In this document: piece by piece, positions 51,291 through 63,031 of the stretch
Numbering within the stretch: position 1 is the stretch's first letter
Layout of the letters: every line of letters begins with the position of its first letter
NCBI GenBank assembly: GCA_039619475.1
Contig: CM077115.1
Location: 26,363,083-26,427,082 of the forward strand
Direction of reading: 5' to 3'
DNA length: 64,000 nt
From: Icerya purchasi
Lineage: Eukaryota > Arthropoda > Insecta > Hemiptera > Monophlebidae
Translations under genes and position numbers: made by a program
Notes under the pieces: model-generated
Told to the model about the DNA's origin: nothing
The model's database searches: none
The model's input: the letters and a program-made list of their open reading frames with translations, nothing else

Positions 51291-53573
51291 ATCATCGTGA
51301 TTTTATTTCAAAACGCACTGCATCATTTGTCGTGTTTGATGAGGAAAATGATTTGAATAGAATGGGGTTTAAAAACCTACTTGTCAAAATGAACCCTTAA
51401 AATCGGGTAATAGCCACACCGGGAAAGTTGATTCGTTCAAGACTGCCTGTACTATGTAAATAATAGTGAAAATAGTTCAGGGCAAATTACAATTATGTCA
51501 GTAGTAACGGTTTAAAACAAAATCCCAGCAGTAAAGGTACTAATAAAAGTAATTTAATGCATCTATATCGTAGTACGGGCAAGACTGAATAGTTAATATC
51601 CTTATGGGGTTGTTGATATTTATATTTTCAAGCCGGTTTTTTTTAGTATAGTGACTTATTTTTTTATTTATTTATTGTTCCGATACTTTCAGTATTGCGG
51701 TGGAAAGCCGCAAGTAATTATTAATAAATACGATCTAGAGTTTTTTATTTAATCACGGATATAATTTTATTTAAGAAATGCGGCTTAATAAACCAAAAAA
51801 ATAAGACCACTACGGAGTAAGAAATGAATACATCAAATATGATGTATAAAATATAATACACTAAATATATAATAAAATTTTAAAATAATCAAATTAACTA
51901 AAATTAATATTCATAGAATGGAATTGTAGAAGAGTAATAGTGAACTAGTCTAAAAACTTTTATTTAAAAGGAACGGTTATGTTTTATGTAAAACCTGGCT
52001 TAAGGAAAATCATAATTTCCAGTATTTTTGGGTGTAATATTAGATCGATCGAACTAAGGAGAGAAGGCGTTGCGCTGATTATTCGTTCGTTATTTACGTT
52101 TTCTGTTAAAACAACCGTATTCGGAGCTATTCTGCAAAATGACAAACACTCCCATTCAATATTCAAAAATAAATTTATCAATATACTCGTAATATATGCA
52201 GTTTCCTCGGGCATAGATAAGAATTTAACCATTGGCAAGTGTACTAACTCGAAATTCAACACGTTCTTTTATTACAGCAGGAGATGATATGGTTGCATCC
52301 TATGCGGGGAACTAATTAAGAAAACAGTGAAGGAAAATAAATTTATTTTTCTTGAATTACAAAGAACCTACACATACCGCACCCTGTAATAGGCAAAGAA
52401 ATAATTTAGACACGTTCTTGCGTAATTTCCCGATTTAGCGTATTTACGCAAATACGTAAAACATTCAGATCCAATGAGTAGCGACTACTATTTGTAGATT
52501 ATAGCTAACTCGAATGTTTATACTAGGAATAATAAAAATCATGAACACGGGATAGAAGCTGGAACTTATAGACAAATTCGAGCAGGCAAACTCCAGTAAG
52601 TTTAAACAAGTCATTCAGAATGGATACGAAAAGATAAATTCCGAAACATTCAAAAACGAATTAGTTCAAATTACCCACATGCCGAAATCTAATGATTAAG
52701 TAATGAGAGATCGCTCTACTTAAAATTATAAGGGGTGCTTCCGAAGAAACCTCATTCACAGTGGAGGGTATGAAGTGTAACGGATTAGTAGCTCTACAAC
52801 GAGAAGCTTTAAGAGTATTTAATCAAAAGCAGTCGATGGTAGATTACTTTAAATAAAAAAAAAAAAAATCAAACCAAAATGAAAAAGGAGCTTAGAAAGA
52901 GAAAACATTTACAGTGCAAACAATTGTATAATTCTATTTCTTAGAATAAGAATAGCAGAAATATGGCATAAGGTTAAGTGGTTTAAACACCGCTCCAGTC
53001 GACATTAATCCCAACTGGATTAGCGATGTTATGAAACATTTCGAATGCGCTATTGCACGCTTAGCGACAGACTTAGTCGCGAATCAGTAGAGTGCAATGA
53101 GCTAATTCAGGACATATTATCGTCCGAGTTAGTTAAAAATTTAAATCGTTCTATGTTGAGATGTACCTTTTATAAAACTATCCGAAGTTTGAAGTAGAAA
53201 TGTAAAAAGCTGTTATTGATTTTGGAAAATTTGAAAATCCGTTCTTAGTGAGCAACGACCTACATATTAAATTTCAAGTTTGAACACATTTTATGGTTCT
53301 AGAGATTTCGTTATCTGGTTTGAGATTTTAAATTTCAACAGTAATACAAATAAATCGGGTATCATTTTCAACGTTTAATTGTCCACACTAAATTGTACTT
53401 TTTTAAACATCTAGAAACCACGGCTTCAATTATATTTTTTTGCATTGTTTATCGTTGTTACTTAAAAAAAAAAAATACAAGAAAAATATTTCAATTGTAA
53501 ATTTCGTTAATTGCAAATAATGCTGAATCATAAGCATATTTCTACGATTTTAATATTGCTTACTGTACATATA

Positions 53574-53625
<52 letters not shown>

Positions 53626-53629
53626 TACA
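51291..53629. other. Interval with unassigned coding-like pieces
   Basis: It contains a 102-codon + frame at 51979-52287 with a 92-codon antisense frame, and unassigned peptides such as EQANSSKFKQVIQNGYEK (about 52580-52640) and ALRVFNQKQSMVDYF (about 52805-52850). No domain could be named. An AT microsatellite spans about 53578-53617. Confidence 0.35.
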
Positions 53630-53871
53630 CAGGGTGCGGCAGTATAACTTCCTTTTTTAAAATGCGCCACTTTTTTTCTATTAAATTTTGTTAAAGAGAA
53701 ATAATAACAGAAAGTCGAAATAAAACTGCAACGGAAGAAGCATACATATTGCCCCGATGGGGGACGACCTAGAGTATGTATTTCGATTTTCTCTTATTAT
53801 TTCTCTTTAACAAAATTCAATAGAAAAAAAGTGGCACATTTTAAAAAAGGAAGTTATGCTGCCGCACCCTG
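53630..53871. mobile_element. Short hairpin MITE, copy 2
   Basis: The same family as 20586-20833, about as long and very similar throughout: ends CAGGGTGCGGCAGTATAACT and (complement) CAGGGTGCGGCAGCATAACT, centre GCATACATATTGCCCCGATG. It sits within an AT/ACAT microsatellite; TA follows on the right, the left flank is altered. Confidence 0.87.
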
Positions 53872-54465
53872 TACATATATACATATACACAAACAAAACT
53901 TCCAGTTCCCTAGAAAAGAGGTAGCTCGAGTTTTCTCTTCTATATAGTAATCGATTACTATTAATAATTGGTATTTATTATTGTCTGAAACCAATTTTTA
54001 CTGTTTAACCGATTAATATTTAGGTACACACACATGCACACGAACTAGTCAAAGAAAATATTTAATTTCATTTAAACGGATTTATGCAGCAGTTATTACA
54101 AATAAACATACTTTCAATAATCGGTTATAACTAATCAAATATGCTTTCCCTTTTCTTTTTCTTCACTAATGTAAAAAAAAAAAGAACATTTGTACTTAAA
54201 ATTACAAACCATAATAATTGGAAACAAGATCGAAATATATAAATCATTTTTAAAAAATTTTATTATTACAGAAAAACAATCGTAAACGATGAAAAGTATA
54301 AAATTATGAAATTTTAAACAGTTAACTACTATATATATATATTTAAAATGACGACATATTTAATTTAGAACAAAATCGAAAAAATAAAAATAATCTTAAA
54401 AATTACATTAATTATAAAATGAAGGATTTATCACGTGAATTATTTTATTTGTTTCGACCTTTTCC

Positions 54466-57400
54466 TTATAAATTCAATGGTCGTGACAGGAACCTTTCGA
54501 TGATTTCGTAGTACTGTTCTTCTACATCATTGTATTCTTTATTTAACATTTCAATTCTGAATTCTTTGGCCGATATTGCCGCTTGCATTACACGGCCATC
54601 TTTTGAATCAGTGCAAACTTTTCGTATCAGTTTATTTGCTCTCTACATATGTAAATATTAATAAAACAAAATAACTACATTAATAATAACGAAATTTTTG
54701 TGCAGGGGGAATCAGCTATATGTTCGAACGAATAGAAAAATAAATAATTTTTAAACTAATTAACAATATCATCGATAGTGTGTAAACTTAGGCGGGATTG
54801 TTGTAGCGTGGCTTATACGATGAGAAAGGGATAAGTAATCAAATTTTACTATGCACATTGATAGTGTTTGATGAAACTATTCTATTAAAAAATAATAATA
54901 ATAAATAATAATAAAAAAAAAAATAGCTCATTAGTATTTGATTTTCTTAGAATTACGGAAAAAGAAGCTTTTGTAAATGTAAGAAATTTACACTACCTGA
55001 AAAAGCAAGAGAAAATATGAAGAAAAATCAATGAACATCCGTAAGTCTTGTGTTTAATTTTTTATAAAGATATCGAGTTGGTCAGTTCATGTAAACACTT
55101 TTAACTCTTTGGTAAAATAAACTATACACTATATGTAACGAGCAAAAACAATTATTTATGCTGTGAACTCTATAATTTCATTATCTGCACGTAACAAATA
55201 CATATACATTACATATAATGTCACCTAATTTTTAAAGAAAATTTTTCTTATACATACTTCAAACTGGGCATTTATTCTTCGTTTTATTTGGAGACGGTAT
55301 TTACGACGTTCATTATCGTCAAATCTATTGACTGTACGCAACAATAATATTTCATATATCCTGCGTGCTTGTTTCTGTAACAGAAAAATACATTTTTTTT
55401 TTTTTTTTTTCTATATTGTATAAATCAAAAATAAAAATAAATTATCTTTTAATCCTAATATTGAATGAGATTAAATTACTTCGTGTATTTTTAAACGATT
55501 CTGCAATTCTTTCGCCATTTCTTTAGTGTATCCATTTTGTAATTTATCAAAGGATAAACATTCCAACGATTCACATCTACACAGATCAACGAAATCTCTT
55601 ACTTTTTGAAATTCTACACTAGCGCCTTCCACTGTAAAATATTAATATAAATTACGATTACAATTAAGATAGTAATAATTTTTATACTAAAGTATTAAAA
55701 ACAAACACAATTTTTTCCCGGGCATTTTCCTGAAAGACAATTTACGAACAGAAAAATTCCCGAATTTATTGCCTCAAAATAGCAAACCTCGAATGAAAAA
55801 ACATATTACTTTATTATATACGTCGAATATTGTGGCCAATGATACTCGAGTAGTCAAGTACACTATCTATCTGCTTGTACTCAACAACATCACGATCCAT
55901 GAAGATCTTGGAGTTAAATTTGTAAAGAATGAAATAGAAACTGCTGCTCGACGATATGATATGCTCTGCCAGATTGAAAGAACATCCTAATAGTACAACA
56001 AAAGAACTGCTGAGTAACCCAAGCGAGGTACGTAGGGCGAATAGAAAACGACCTCAAGATCTCATATAAATTCTAAATGAACAAATAATATGTGTGAGGG
56101 TGTATATGCGGGTGCGGGTATGTATGGTATATATGCGCACATAAGAATACAACAATATGTGTGTATGTAGTTTGTGTATACATATATAAGTTAATTTTAG
56201 CACCCTTCATTGGATGGGTTGTTGATTTATGTTATTTTAACTTATTCCGTAGATTACCAAATAGTTGATAAGACTAGGTGTAAAATAGCAAGAAAAAAAA
56301 AAAAAAAAATTTGGCCACTATTTCCTGTATCCGCGTATGTAATTCCAACTATTTTCAGTTTGGAGCTTCGCCGTCCTGGTAAAAGTTCTGTTACGGCGAT
56401 TTTCGCGCCGACTTGTTTTTTCTTAAATTCCTTTAGAGCAGAATACAGATCGGCGTGGTGTTTACCGACTACAACCCAGTCATGCCAGCCCTCGCTTGCG
56501 TTTAACGCAGTAGGGCTGCTTACGTAATTTCCTCGCACGTATGTGTTGTCAAAATAATCTATAACAGGTAACAATTCATCCGGGTATTCATGTCGTAAAA
56601 TTATAAACGTTGCGTGTACATCATTAACAGGGACGAGAAGGCGAGTGTATCGTGTGCACAAAGACCTTGTGCACCTTTCCGAACACATAGCCAACGTCTG
56701 CAACGAAGTGTATCACCTTTTATTATATTCCATGGTAAGGTAAACATAATTCAGTATTTGGGAACATATTGCTTCAGGGAATCCGTATTTGGGAAAATAT
56801 TTTTTCGGGATTATTTTCGTTCGGAAAATTGCCCTTCGAGAAAATGCCCATAAATCAACATAATTACATACATAGGAACAAGTAGAAATGGTACTAAATA
56901 ATATACTTATCTGCAGGAACGCTTTTAGGTCTAACCTATCATCAGCTAACAATGGAAATTTACCGAAGTATATTGAAAAAATGAGTTGAATATATGCAGT
57001 AAAAGCAGATTCGGACATATGGAAATTTTTAACACGCGGTAATAAATGGAATTTAAAGGACAAAGGCAGTTTCAAGAAAGAAAAGGGCTTGGAAAAAGGC
57101 GGGGAATTATTAATAGATTTTAAAAAGAGGATTTTACCTAACAATACTTTCATTTTTATTTTTTAATTTTTGACACAGATAACGTCTTATGACTTAGCTC
57201 CATTTAAAATTCTGCCCGTTACGAAGAAATGCCACGAAATTTTATAACGATTTTACTAATCGGTAGTTAGGAAAGTATCTTACACATATTTACCATAATA
57301 AATATTTTATTTAATTTGTGATTAACAATTTGAGTTTACGTGTTTACTAAAACGAAACACGTGATCTTTTCAAACTTTACGTACCATCAGAAAGACATAT

Positions 57401-59950
57401 CTATATATCACAATGTACTTTTTTGTACAAAAAGTACGACTCCTCAGATTGGTTTTTATTATTCATTCATCACTAAACGTAATGTCTTGTCGTTGCAGTT
57501 ATTGTTTTCTGTTCATAGTCATATTCAAATTCATCAGTAAACTATTTGAACATAGCTATAATAGTTGGAGTAGAAATTATCAAAAAAAAATAATATTGAA
57601 AGCTAATAAAACAAAACACGGTTCGATATCATACAGAACAATAAAACTAATATCAGAAGATTCGAAGTGTTTACTAATGAAAATCAAAAAATTCTGCGCA
57701 ACATAAAAGAATTATCAACGAAAATCAATGTAAAGCACTAAATGAATATCAACATTTAAAAGCAAACATATGTCCGTCTAAGAAAACATAATATTGCTGT
57801 TACATTTTAATTAAGAAATGTGTGCTCTTTTTTCTCCGATTGAGGAGTTTCTTTAGAACCAGGACCCTTATACTTTGGTGATTGGTAAAAGATGACACCG
57901 CTAATGCTGGTGAAATTATCCTTCAGTTATCTAGAAAATTCACTGATTAAAATATATAACTTGGACAAAATCTCCCGTTTCATTGCGCTACTATTGTTCC
58001 GCTTGTATTTCAGCTTCATTAATTAAATTTATTCCTGTTTTTTTTTTTTTTATTATTTAAATAATCATATTAAAAAAAATTAGATTATTGCAACGTAAAA
58101 TCCTCTTTTTAAAATGTATTACGAACTTCTCGTCTTTTCATAAAACTACGTCTTCTTTAATACCGTCGTTGTCTTTTAAATTCCATTTACTTTAGTAGGT
58201 TTCTACTTTTAGTTGATGATAGACTAAGCCCGAAAACGTTCCTGCAGATAAGTATATTATTATATATCATTTCTACAATTATGTTTATTTTTAATACTTT
58301 ATAATTATAATTTATGTGCTAATTAAGCTATATATAATTCATAATGAATCATCAATTCATTTACAAATTAAAAATAAACAACTGGAGTAATACGTAGGTC
58401 GGCTGAAAAGTAACGCACACATGCTTGTAGAACGCGAAGGAAAAAAGCTACAGAAGCGGCCTGGTGGCATTCGTAAGTGACATTTCTCCCCTATATGCAT
58501 GCGCAGTTTAAAGTCCTTACGTCGATCCAGTGTGCTGTGAGCAGCGTAAATATGGAGACGTGTTTTAGTGTTATGTCAACGAGAGTTAAACAGCGTGCCG
58601 TTATAACACCTGAAAAAGTGACTCCTACCGAAATTCATCGTCGTTTAAAGGATGTTTATGGTGACAATGCTGTTGATAGGTCTACTGCCAATCGATGGGT
58701 AATAAAATTTTGTAATTGCGAGCCTGGAAAAGCCATAATTGTTGATGAAACGCACAGCGGTCATCGGATCATTGCCGCAGACGATAAGCATCGCAAACTT
58801 GTTGATTATTTGATTCAAAATGACCGGCGAATCACTCAACAACGTATCGCAAATCATGTTGGAATACATAAGGAACATGTCGGCTTCATTATTGAACAAT
58901 TAGGATACCGTAAAATCTGTGCACGATGGGTACTACGCTGTTTAACAGACGAGAACAAACAACGTCAATGAGAAAGCTGAAGTTTGAACCGATTCCACAC
59001 CATCCTTATTCCCCCGATCTTGCGCCTTGCGATTTTTATCTTTTTCCTCTACTGAAGAGAGAGACCTCAAGGGTAATCATTACACCTCGGATGATTAAGT
59101 GAAAGCAGCTATCAAGTCTTGAATTCGAGAAAAGTCGGAAGAATTTTTCAGTGACGGAATGAGAAAACTTGTTACTCGTTGGGAGAAATGTGTTAGTCTT
59201 AACGGTGACTATGTTGAAAAATAAATAAATGATTTTAAAGCTCAATAATTGTACTTTAATTTACTTTTTGCCCGATCTCGCTATTTTTTTTCGTTTGCGT
59301 TCTACAAGCATGTGTGCATTACTTTTCAGCCGACCCTCGTATATATATATATTATAACATTTATTTCAAAACTTTATAAACTTAATATTATATAAAAAAT
59401 ACTTAGTTGATACAGGGTTGCGTTCTTTGAGTCAAAATCATTCATTGGCCAGTTTTAAAACTAAATATTATACTTCTATTGTTGGTTAATAAACGGCGTC
59501 CCTTTATATTAGTTTTGCTGTAGTATATTTTTAGATACTCTAAGTTATATGTACAAAAGAAACAATATACTTTTTAAATATATTATAAATTAGCTTTTTA
59601 GCTAAGGTTATAAATAAAAATAAGATTTTGACTACTTTAAATCCGTCTAAGATAATGAAATACTTGATTATGTAATTTATATAATATAAAGGATAACGAA
59701 AAAAAAAAATTTAAAAAAATTTTTCCACCAAAAGTGCGGATAAATTAAAGGACGTGAATTTTAACAAACCATAAAAGTGGTTAGTCGGAATGTCTGAACG
59801 TATTACAACTGAAACAATATTAATTTTTATATTTATTAATCGTATCAATTCATGCATTGACAACCCTAGCTAATGAAGTATGTTCAAAGAAACAAAATTT
59901 TTATGATTATTAAATTTTAGACTATAATTTAAATGTTATGATCTAAAATT

Positions 59951-60007
<57 letters not shown>

Positions 60008-62555
60008 TTAAAATAATCATCTTAGCCTTGTGTAATGTCAGAAACTAAGTATTTTCAGTTTTATGAAACTGTAATTCTATAATACAAACTACAAATTACA
60101 GTATAGTCGAAATTCTATGTGATACAAGTACATACCTGTAATGTCTACCACGGAATTGTTGTTGATATAAAACTTATATATTGAATTAATTAAATACGCA
60201 GCTAAACCTCGTCTCCTATATGGCGGGAGTATTAACACCTGACTAATTCTCGGACGAATATTTGATGGAAATGCATAATATTCATAAACTGTCGCAAAGC
60301 CAACCACTGCAAACGCGTCGGTTCCTTGTTCTTCGCTTTTGTATTTTTCATACCTACAAATTACGCGCGTAATTTTATATCTTACACGGTCTGTAGTATA
60401 ATTCTTGCTATGCTCTGAATTATATTATTTCTTTTTATTCCAATATTTGAATTTCATTCAAATTTAAGTACACATTTAATCATGTATTACAAAGATATAC
60501 GATACAATTTTTATAGAGTTTGAAATGTGCAGAAAAAAATTATTAGAACACATGAAATGCGTGGTGCTTTGCTATTGCTTTTTATGCAGCTATTAGGATT
60601 TTTTTTTTTTTTTTTTTTAATAGTTTTTACTTTTTCTGCAAGATTTTAAAATTGAAATCCCGAGATATGTAAACTAATTGTTTCAGTAATTTGAATATTT
60701 TGACATTTTAATTTTGCACAACAAATGTATGTAAGAATAACAAAAATGGTCCGACGACTATATTGTTTATTTAAAAAAGTACAGTAAAAAATGTTCAAAC
60801 CAGTGATGGTCTCTGTTTTAGTTACTTTTACTGTGACAATTATGTATCTGGTCAAACCTGTTACAACCTGTTCAAATCGCTCCAACTTATTTAAATTACA
60901 AAACTTTGCAACATAATTGAAAACAAACTGCTATCCATATAATATTACAAAAGGACATTTTGAGAATAATAAAAGTTACATTTCGTGAATTCTACTTCTT
61001 GTAAAATTTGCAACAGCAGATTTAAATATTTTTATTATATAATTTTTTTTGAGAATATCTTTTAAAACGTTATTTTATTATTTTTTTTAAATAATCTTTT
61101 CTAAAATTTCAATACACATGTCTCTATTCTATGGAAAAGTTTTGAAATTTTTGATATAGCGATTTTAGTTTAAATGACGTGATTTTCTTGATAGCTAGAA
61201 AATGGCAATGATAGAAATAACTGAAGTGTGCTCATAAAAGCTGGTTGAATTACGATTCGACTGAAAATGTTTCCCAATAAAATAAACGGATAATTAGGAA
61301 AAAATATCTGACGGACTGCGATTTTGTTCTCTCGCATTTTTTTTTTATTTATTTTTTTATTTTCCTACAAGTTCTTAAAATATCGAGATTTGTTGAAAAT
61401 ATTTTATTGCTTAACGATTTACAAGCAAATGTTCCATTATTTGTTTTCGATCATCAACTTTTTATATTATTTTTGTTATTAAAACAAAATTCTGATTTAG
61501 ATGCTCTCAAATTCTTAATTTTAATTTATTTCTAACTACATATTTAAAATGAATTTCCATTTACCATGAAAACAGAGCAAAATTTTTATTTGAATTTGAA
61601 TAGGTAATCTTATACTCATGATACCATCCAAATTATGATTTAGTTTTATTGTATAAATCGTGTTTGCATGAGGGGATGATCATTACGCGTAGGGGCTGAC
61701 AAGCAAAGTGAGCAGGGAGCAAAGCTTTCTAGCATTTTATAATTTATTTATCGTTTTTCGAATTAATAATACTTGTTTTATAACCAGATTTTTTTTTATA
61801 CATATATTGCAGTTTGCATTTTATAAATCTACTATAATAAAGTACGACTGCACAATAGAATGGTTATGGAATGAACTTCGTACACACAGGAGACACGCTC
61901 ATAATACTCCTCCTGATTATTCTACGAGTAGATCAAAAATTCCATTTCTGATTATATCTAAGTTTAACTTAGTTTTAGCAAAAAGTTAATGCGTTTTCCT
62001 TTATTACCTCATAAATATGAATCTTATCCAACCATGCAATATTTTTTTTAGTACAAAAATGGTAGCTGAAAATTTTCCAACAATTCAATAATTTTCAGGG
62101 TGAAATTTTTCCGCAACATCTATATTTATAATCATCACTTTTAAAATATTCGTCACAGGTGCGTGGTGAATCACATTTAAGTAGAATAATACTTCCTACA
62201 TACAGCTTCATTGAGAGCGGCAAGTGAAACTCGCAGATATTAAAAGTGGAATATAGGATATTTATATATTTTCAAAAACATTTATTACAATGTAGTTACA
62301 CACTTCGTTGCTGAATAATACTAACAAAACATTGCGAGGTTAAAAATACAGTCTAGTATTTTGGTATACTTACAGGATAAAAAATTGCCATTTAGTATCA
62401 TCTAAATCAATAAAACTTGCGCAATCAATATACCATATAATAAAAGTTTGTAACCGTTTGTAATAATCGAAGAATTTATTATCGTGACACTCTCCGGATA
62501 TATGATATGCTTCATAAGTTTTTTGAACACCTGGATATTTTAAAAATGGAATGAT
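54466..62555 (-). CDS. HAT1: Histone acetyltransferase type B catalytic subunit, five C-terminal exons
   Basis: Minus-strand exons in transcript order are 62374-62555, 60136-60353, 55480-55631, 55258-55374 and 54466-54642 (TAA stop); every junction is GT-AG and in phase. They encode about 281 residues, the C-terminal two-thirds of HAT1 (KAT1). HAT1 acetylates newly made histone H4 at Lys5 and Lys12 with its RbAp46/48 partner. Recognisable blocks are RLQTFIIWYIDCASFIDLDD, VGFATVYEYYAFP, RPRISQVLILPPYRRRGLA (GNAT acetyl-CoA loop), VVDITVE, FQKVRDFVDLC, KQARRIYEILLL, YRLQIKRRI and the C-terminal helical region. The N-terminal exons lie right of 62555, probably outside the window. The usual catalytic Glu-Asp-Pro after DIT reads Glu-Gly-Ala: the proposed catalytic Glu stays, its neighbours do not. 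Introns hold a mariner, a MULE fragment and a LINE fragment. A candidate AATAAA lies 17 bases after the stop (54444-54449, complement). Confidence 0.93.
55769..56070 (+). mobile_element. Jockey-like LINE C-terminal remnant in a HAT1 intron
   Basis: NNITIHEDLGVKFVKNEIE followed by RRYDMLCQIERTS and, past a frame break, LLSNPSEVRRANRKRPQDLI matches the (T)IHEDL(G)(I/V)..V..EI...RY...HPN..RRLKR..P.DL tail of Jockey-type elements. Confidence 0.65.
56040..56200. repeat. GT/TATG-rich simple repeat tract
   Basis: Degenerate TGTGTG, GGGTGCGGG and TATATG runs with no coding signal; intronic in HAT1. Confidence 0.6.
56280..56640 (-). mobile_element. MULE-type transposase fragment in a HAT1 intron
   Basis: A 149-codon minus-strand frame reads HEYPDELLPVIDYFDNTYV, then ALNASEGWHDWVVVGKHHADLY and ALKEFKKKQVGAKIAVTELL. 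This matches the region just after the MULE transposase domain (lpviDYFE..YI...NN..EGWH..hHp....l..LKKEQ). The expected RxPxFPxxLWN segment between the two is absent, so it is a small deleted remnant. Confidence 0.65.
56713..58392. other. HAT1 intron DNA
   Basis: AT-rich with open frames of up to 146 codons that show no motif (56713-57153 on -, 57340-57706 on +). No exon or repeat family recognised. Confidence 0.4.
58393..59339 (+). mobile_element. Mariner element with internally deleted transposase
   Basis: Inverted repeats of over 40 bases (TAGGTCGGCTGAAAAGTAA.. and its complement GAGGGTCGGCTGAAAAGTAA, both running into GCACACATGCTTGTAGAACG), with TA duplications at 58391-58392 and 59340-59341. 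The 58477-58971 frame encodes the mariner DNA-binding part (VTPTEIHRRLKDVYGDNAV, STANRWVIKF, ITQQRIANHVGI, TDENKQRQ). It then jumps to the C-terminal HHPYSPDLAPCDFYLF and GMRKLVTRWEKCVSLNGDY. The catalytic core between them is gone. Lies in a HAT1 intron. Confidence 0.92.
59342..60135. other. HAT1 intron DNA
   Basis: AT-rich; compound (CATA)n(TA)n microsatellite at 59952-60001. No further feature. Confidence 0.5.
60354..62373. other. HAT1 intron DNA
   Basis: About 2 kb, AT-rich, with poly-T at 60600-60618. No repeat family or exon recognised. Confidence 0.45.
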
Positions 62556-63031
62556 CTATAAAACTTGATTATTTCTTAATCTTAAAGTTATTAGAAAATA
62601 ACGCAATAAAAAAATAAAATATAAAAAAAAAATATTCATTTTATATTTTATAGAGTTAGTGGAAACGTAATATTTGAAATGTGAAATTCTAAAATTTTTG
62701 ATAGTACATTTAAAAAAAACGCAATTTTACTAAAATATTTAAACTAACTGAATGAGCTAAGGCAAAAACCAGTAAATATATTAGCTGAGTGAATGTTTAA
62801 ATATATATATATATATATAATTCGGTCCTTGGAGCCCCGCAAGGGGCAAGCCTCCTTGACCCCCAATCTTTTTTTTTTCTAAGTTGCTTTTAGAAGAATC
62901 GGTTTCAATTGACATCATTCTTAACCGTCTTGTACAAAAAAATCTTTACCGGTCAATCACATTTATATTATATACATTGTGACGGACATTGCAATGAGAC
63001 ATTATTTTTAGTGTACTCCGGGCTAAAAATA
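62556..63031. other. HAT1 upstream intron or flank
   Basis: AT microsatellite at 62802-62820, followed by a GC-rich segment at 62822-62866 that contains a CCCCGCAAGGGG hairpin. No upstream HAT1 exon recognised. Confidence 0.4.

Noticed and set aside
56713..57153. A 146-codon minus-strand frame in a HAT1 intron.
   Set aside because: Phe/Lys-rich with no domain, and it does not join HAT1 exons in phase; the HAT1 exon order is complete without it.
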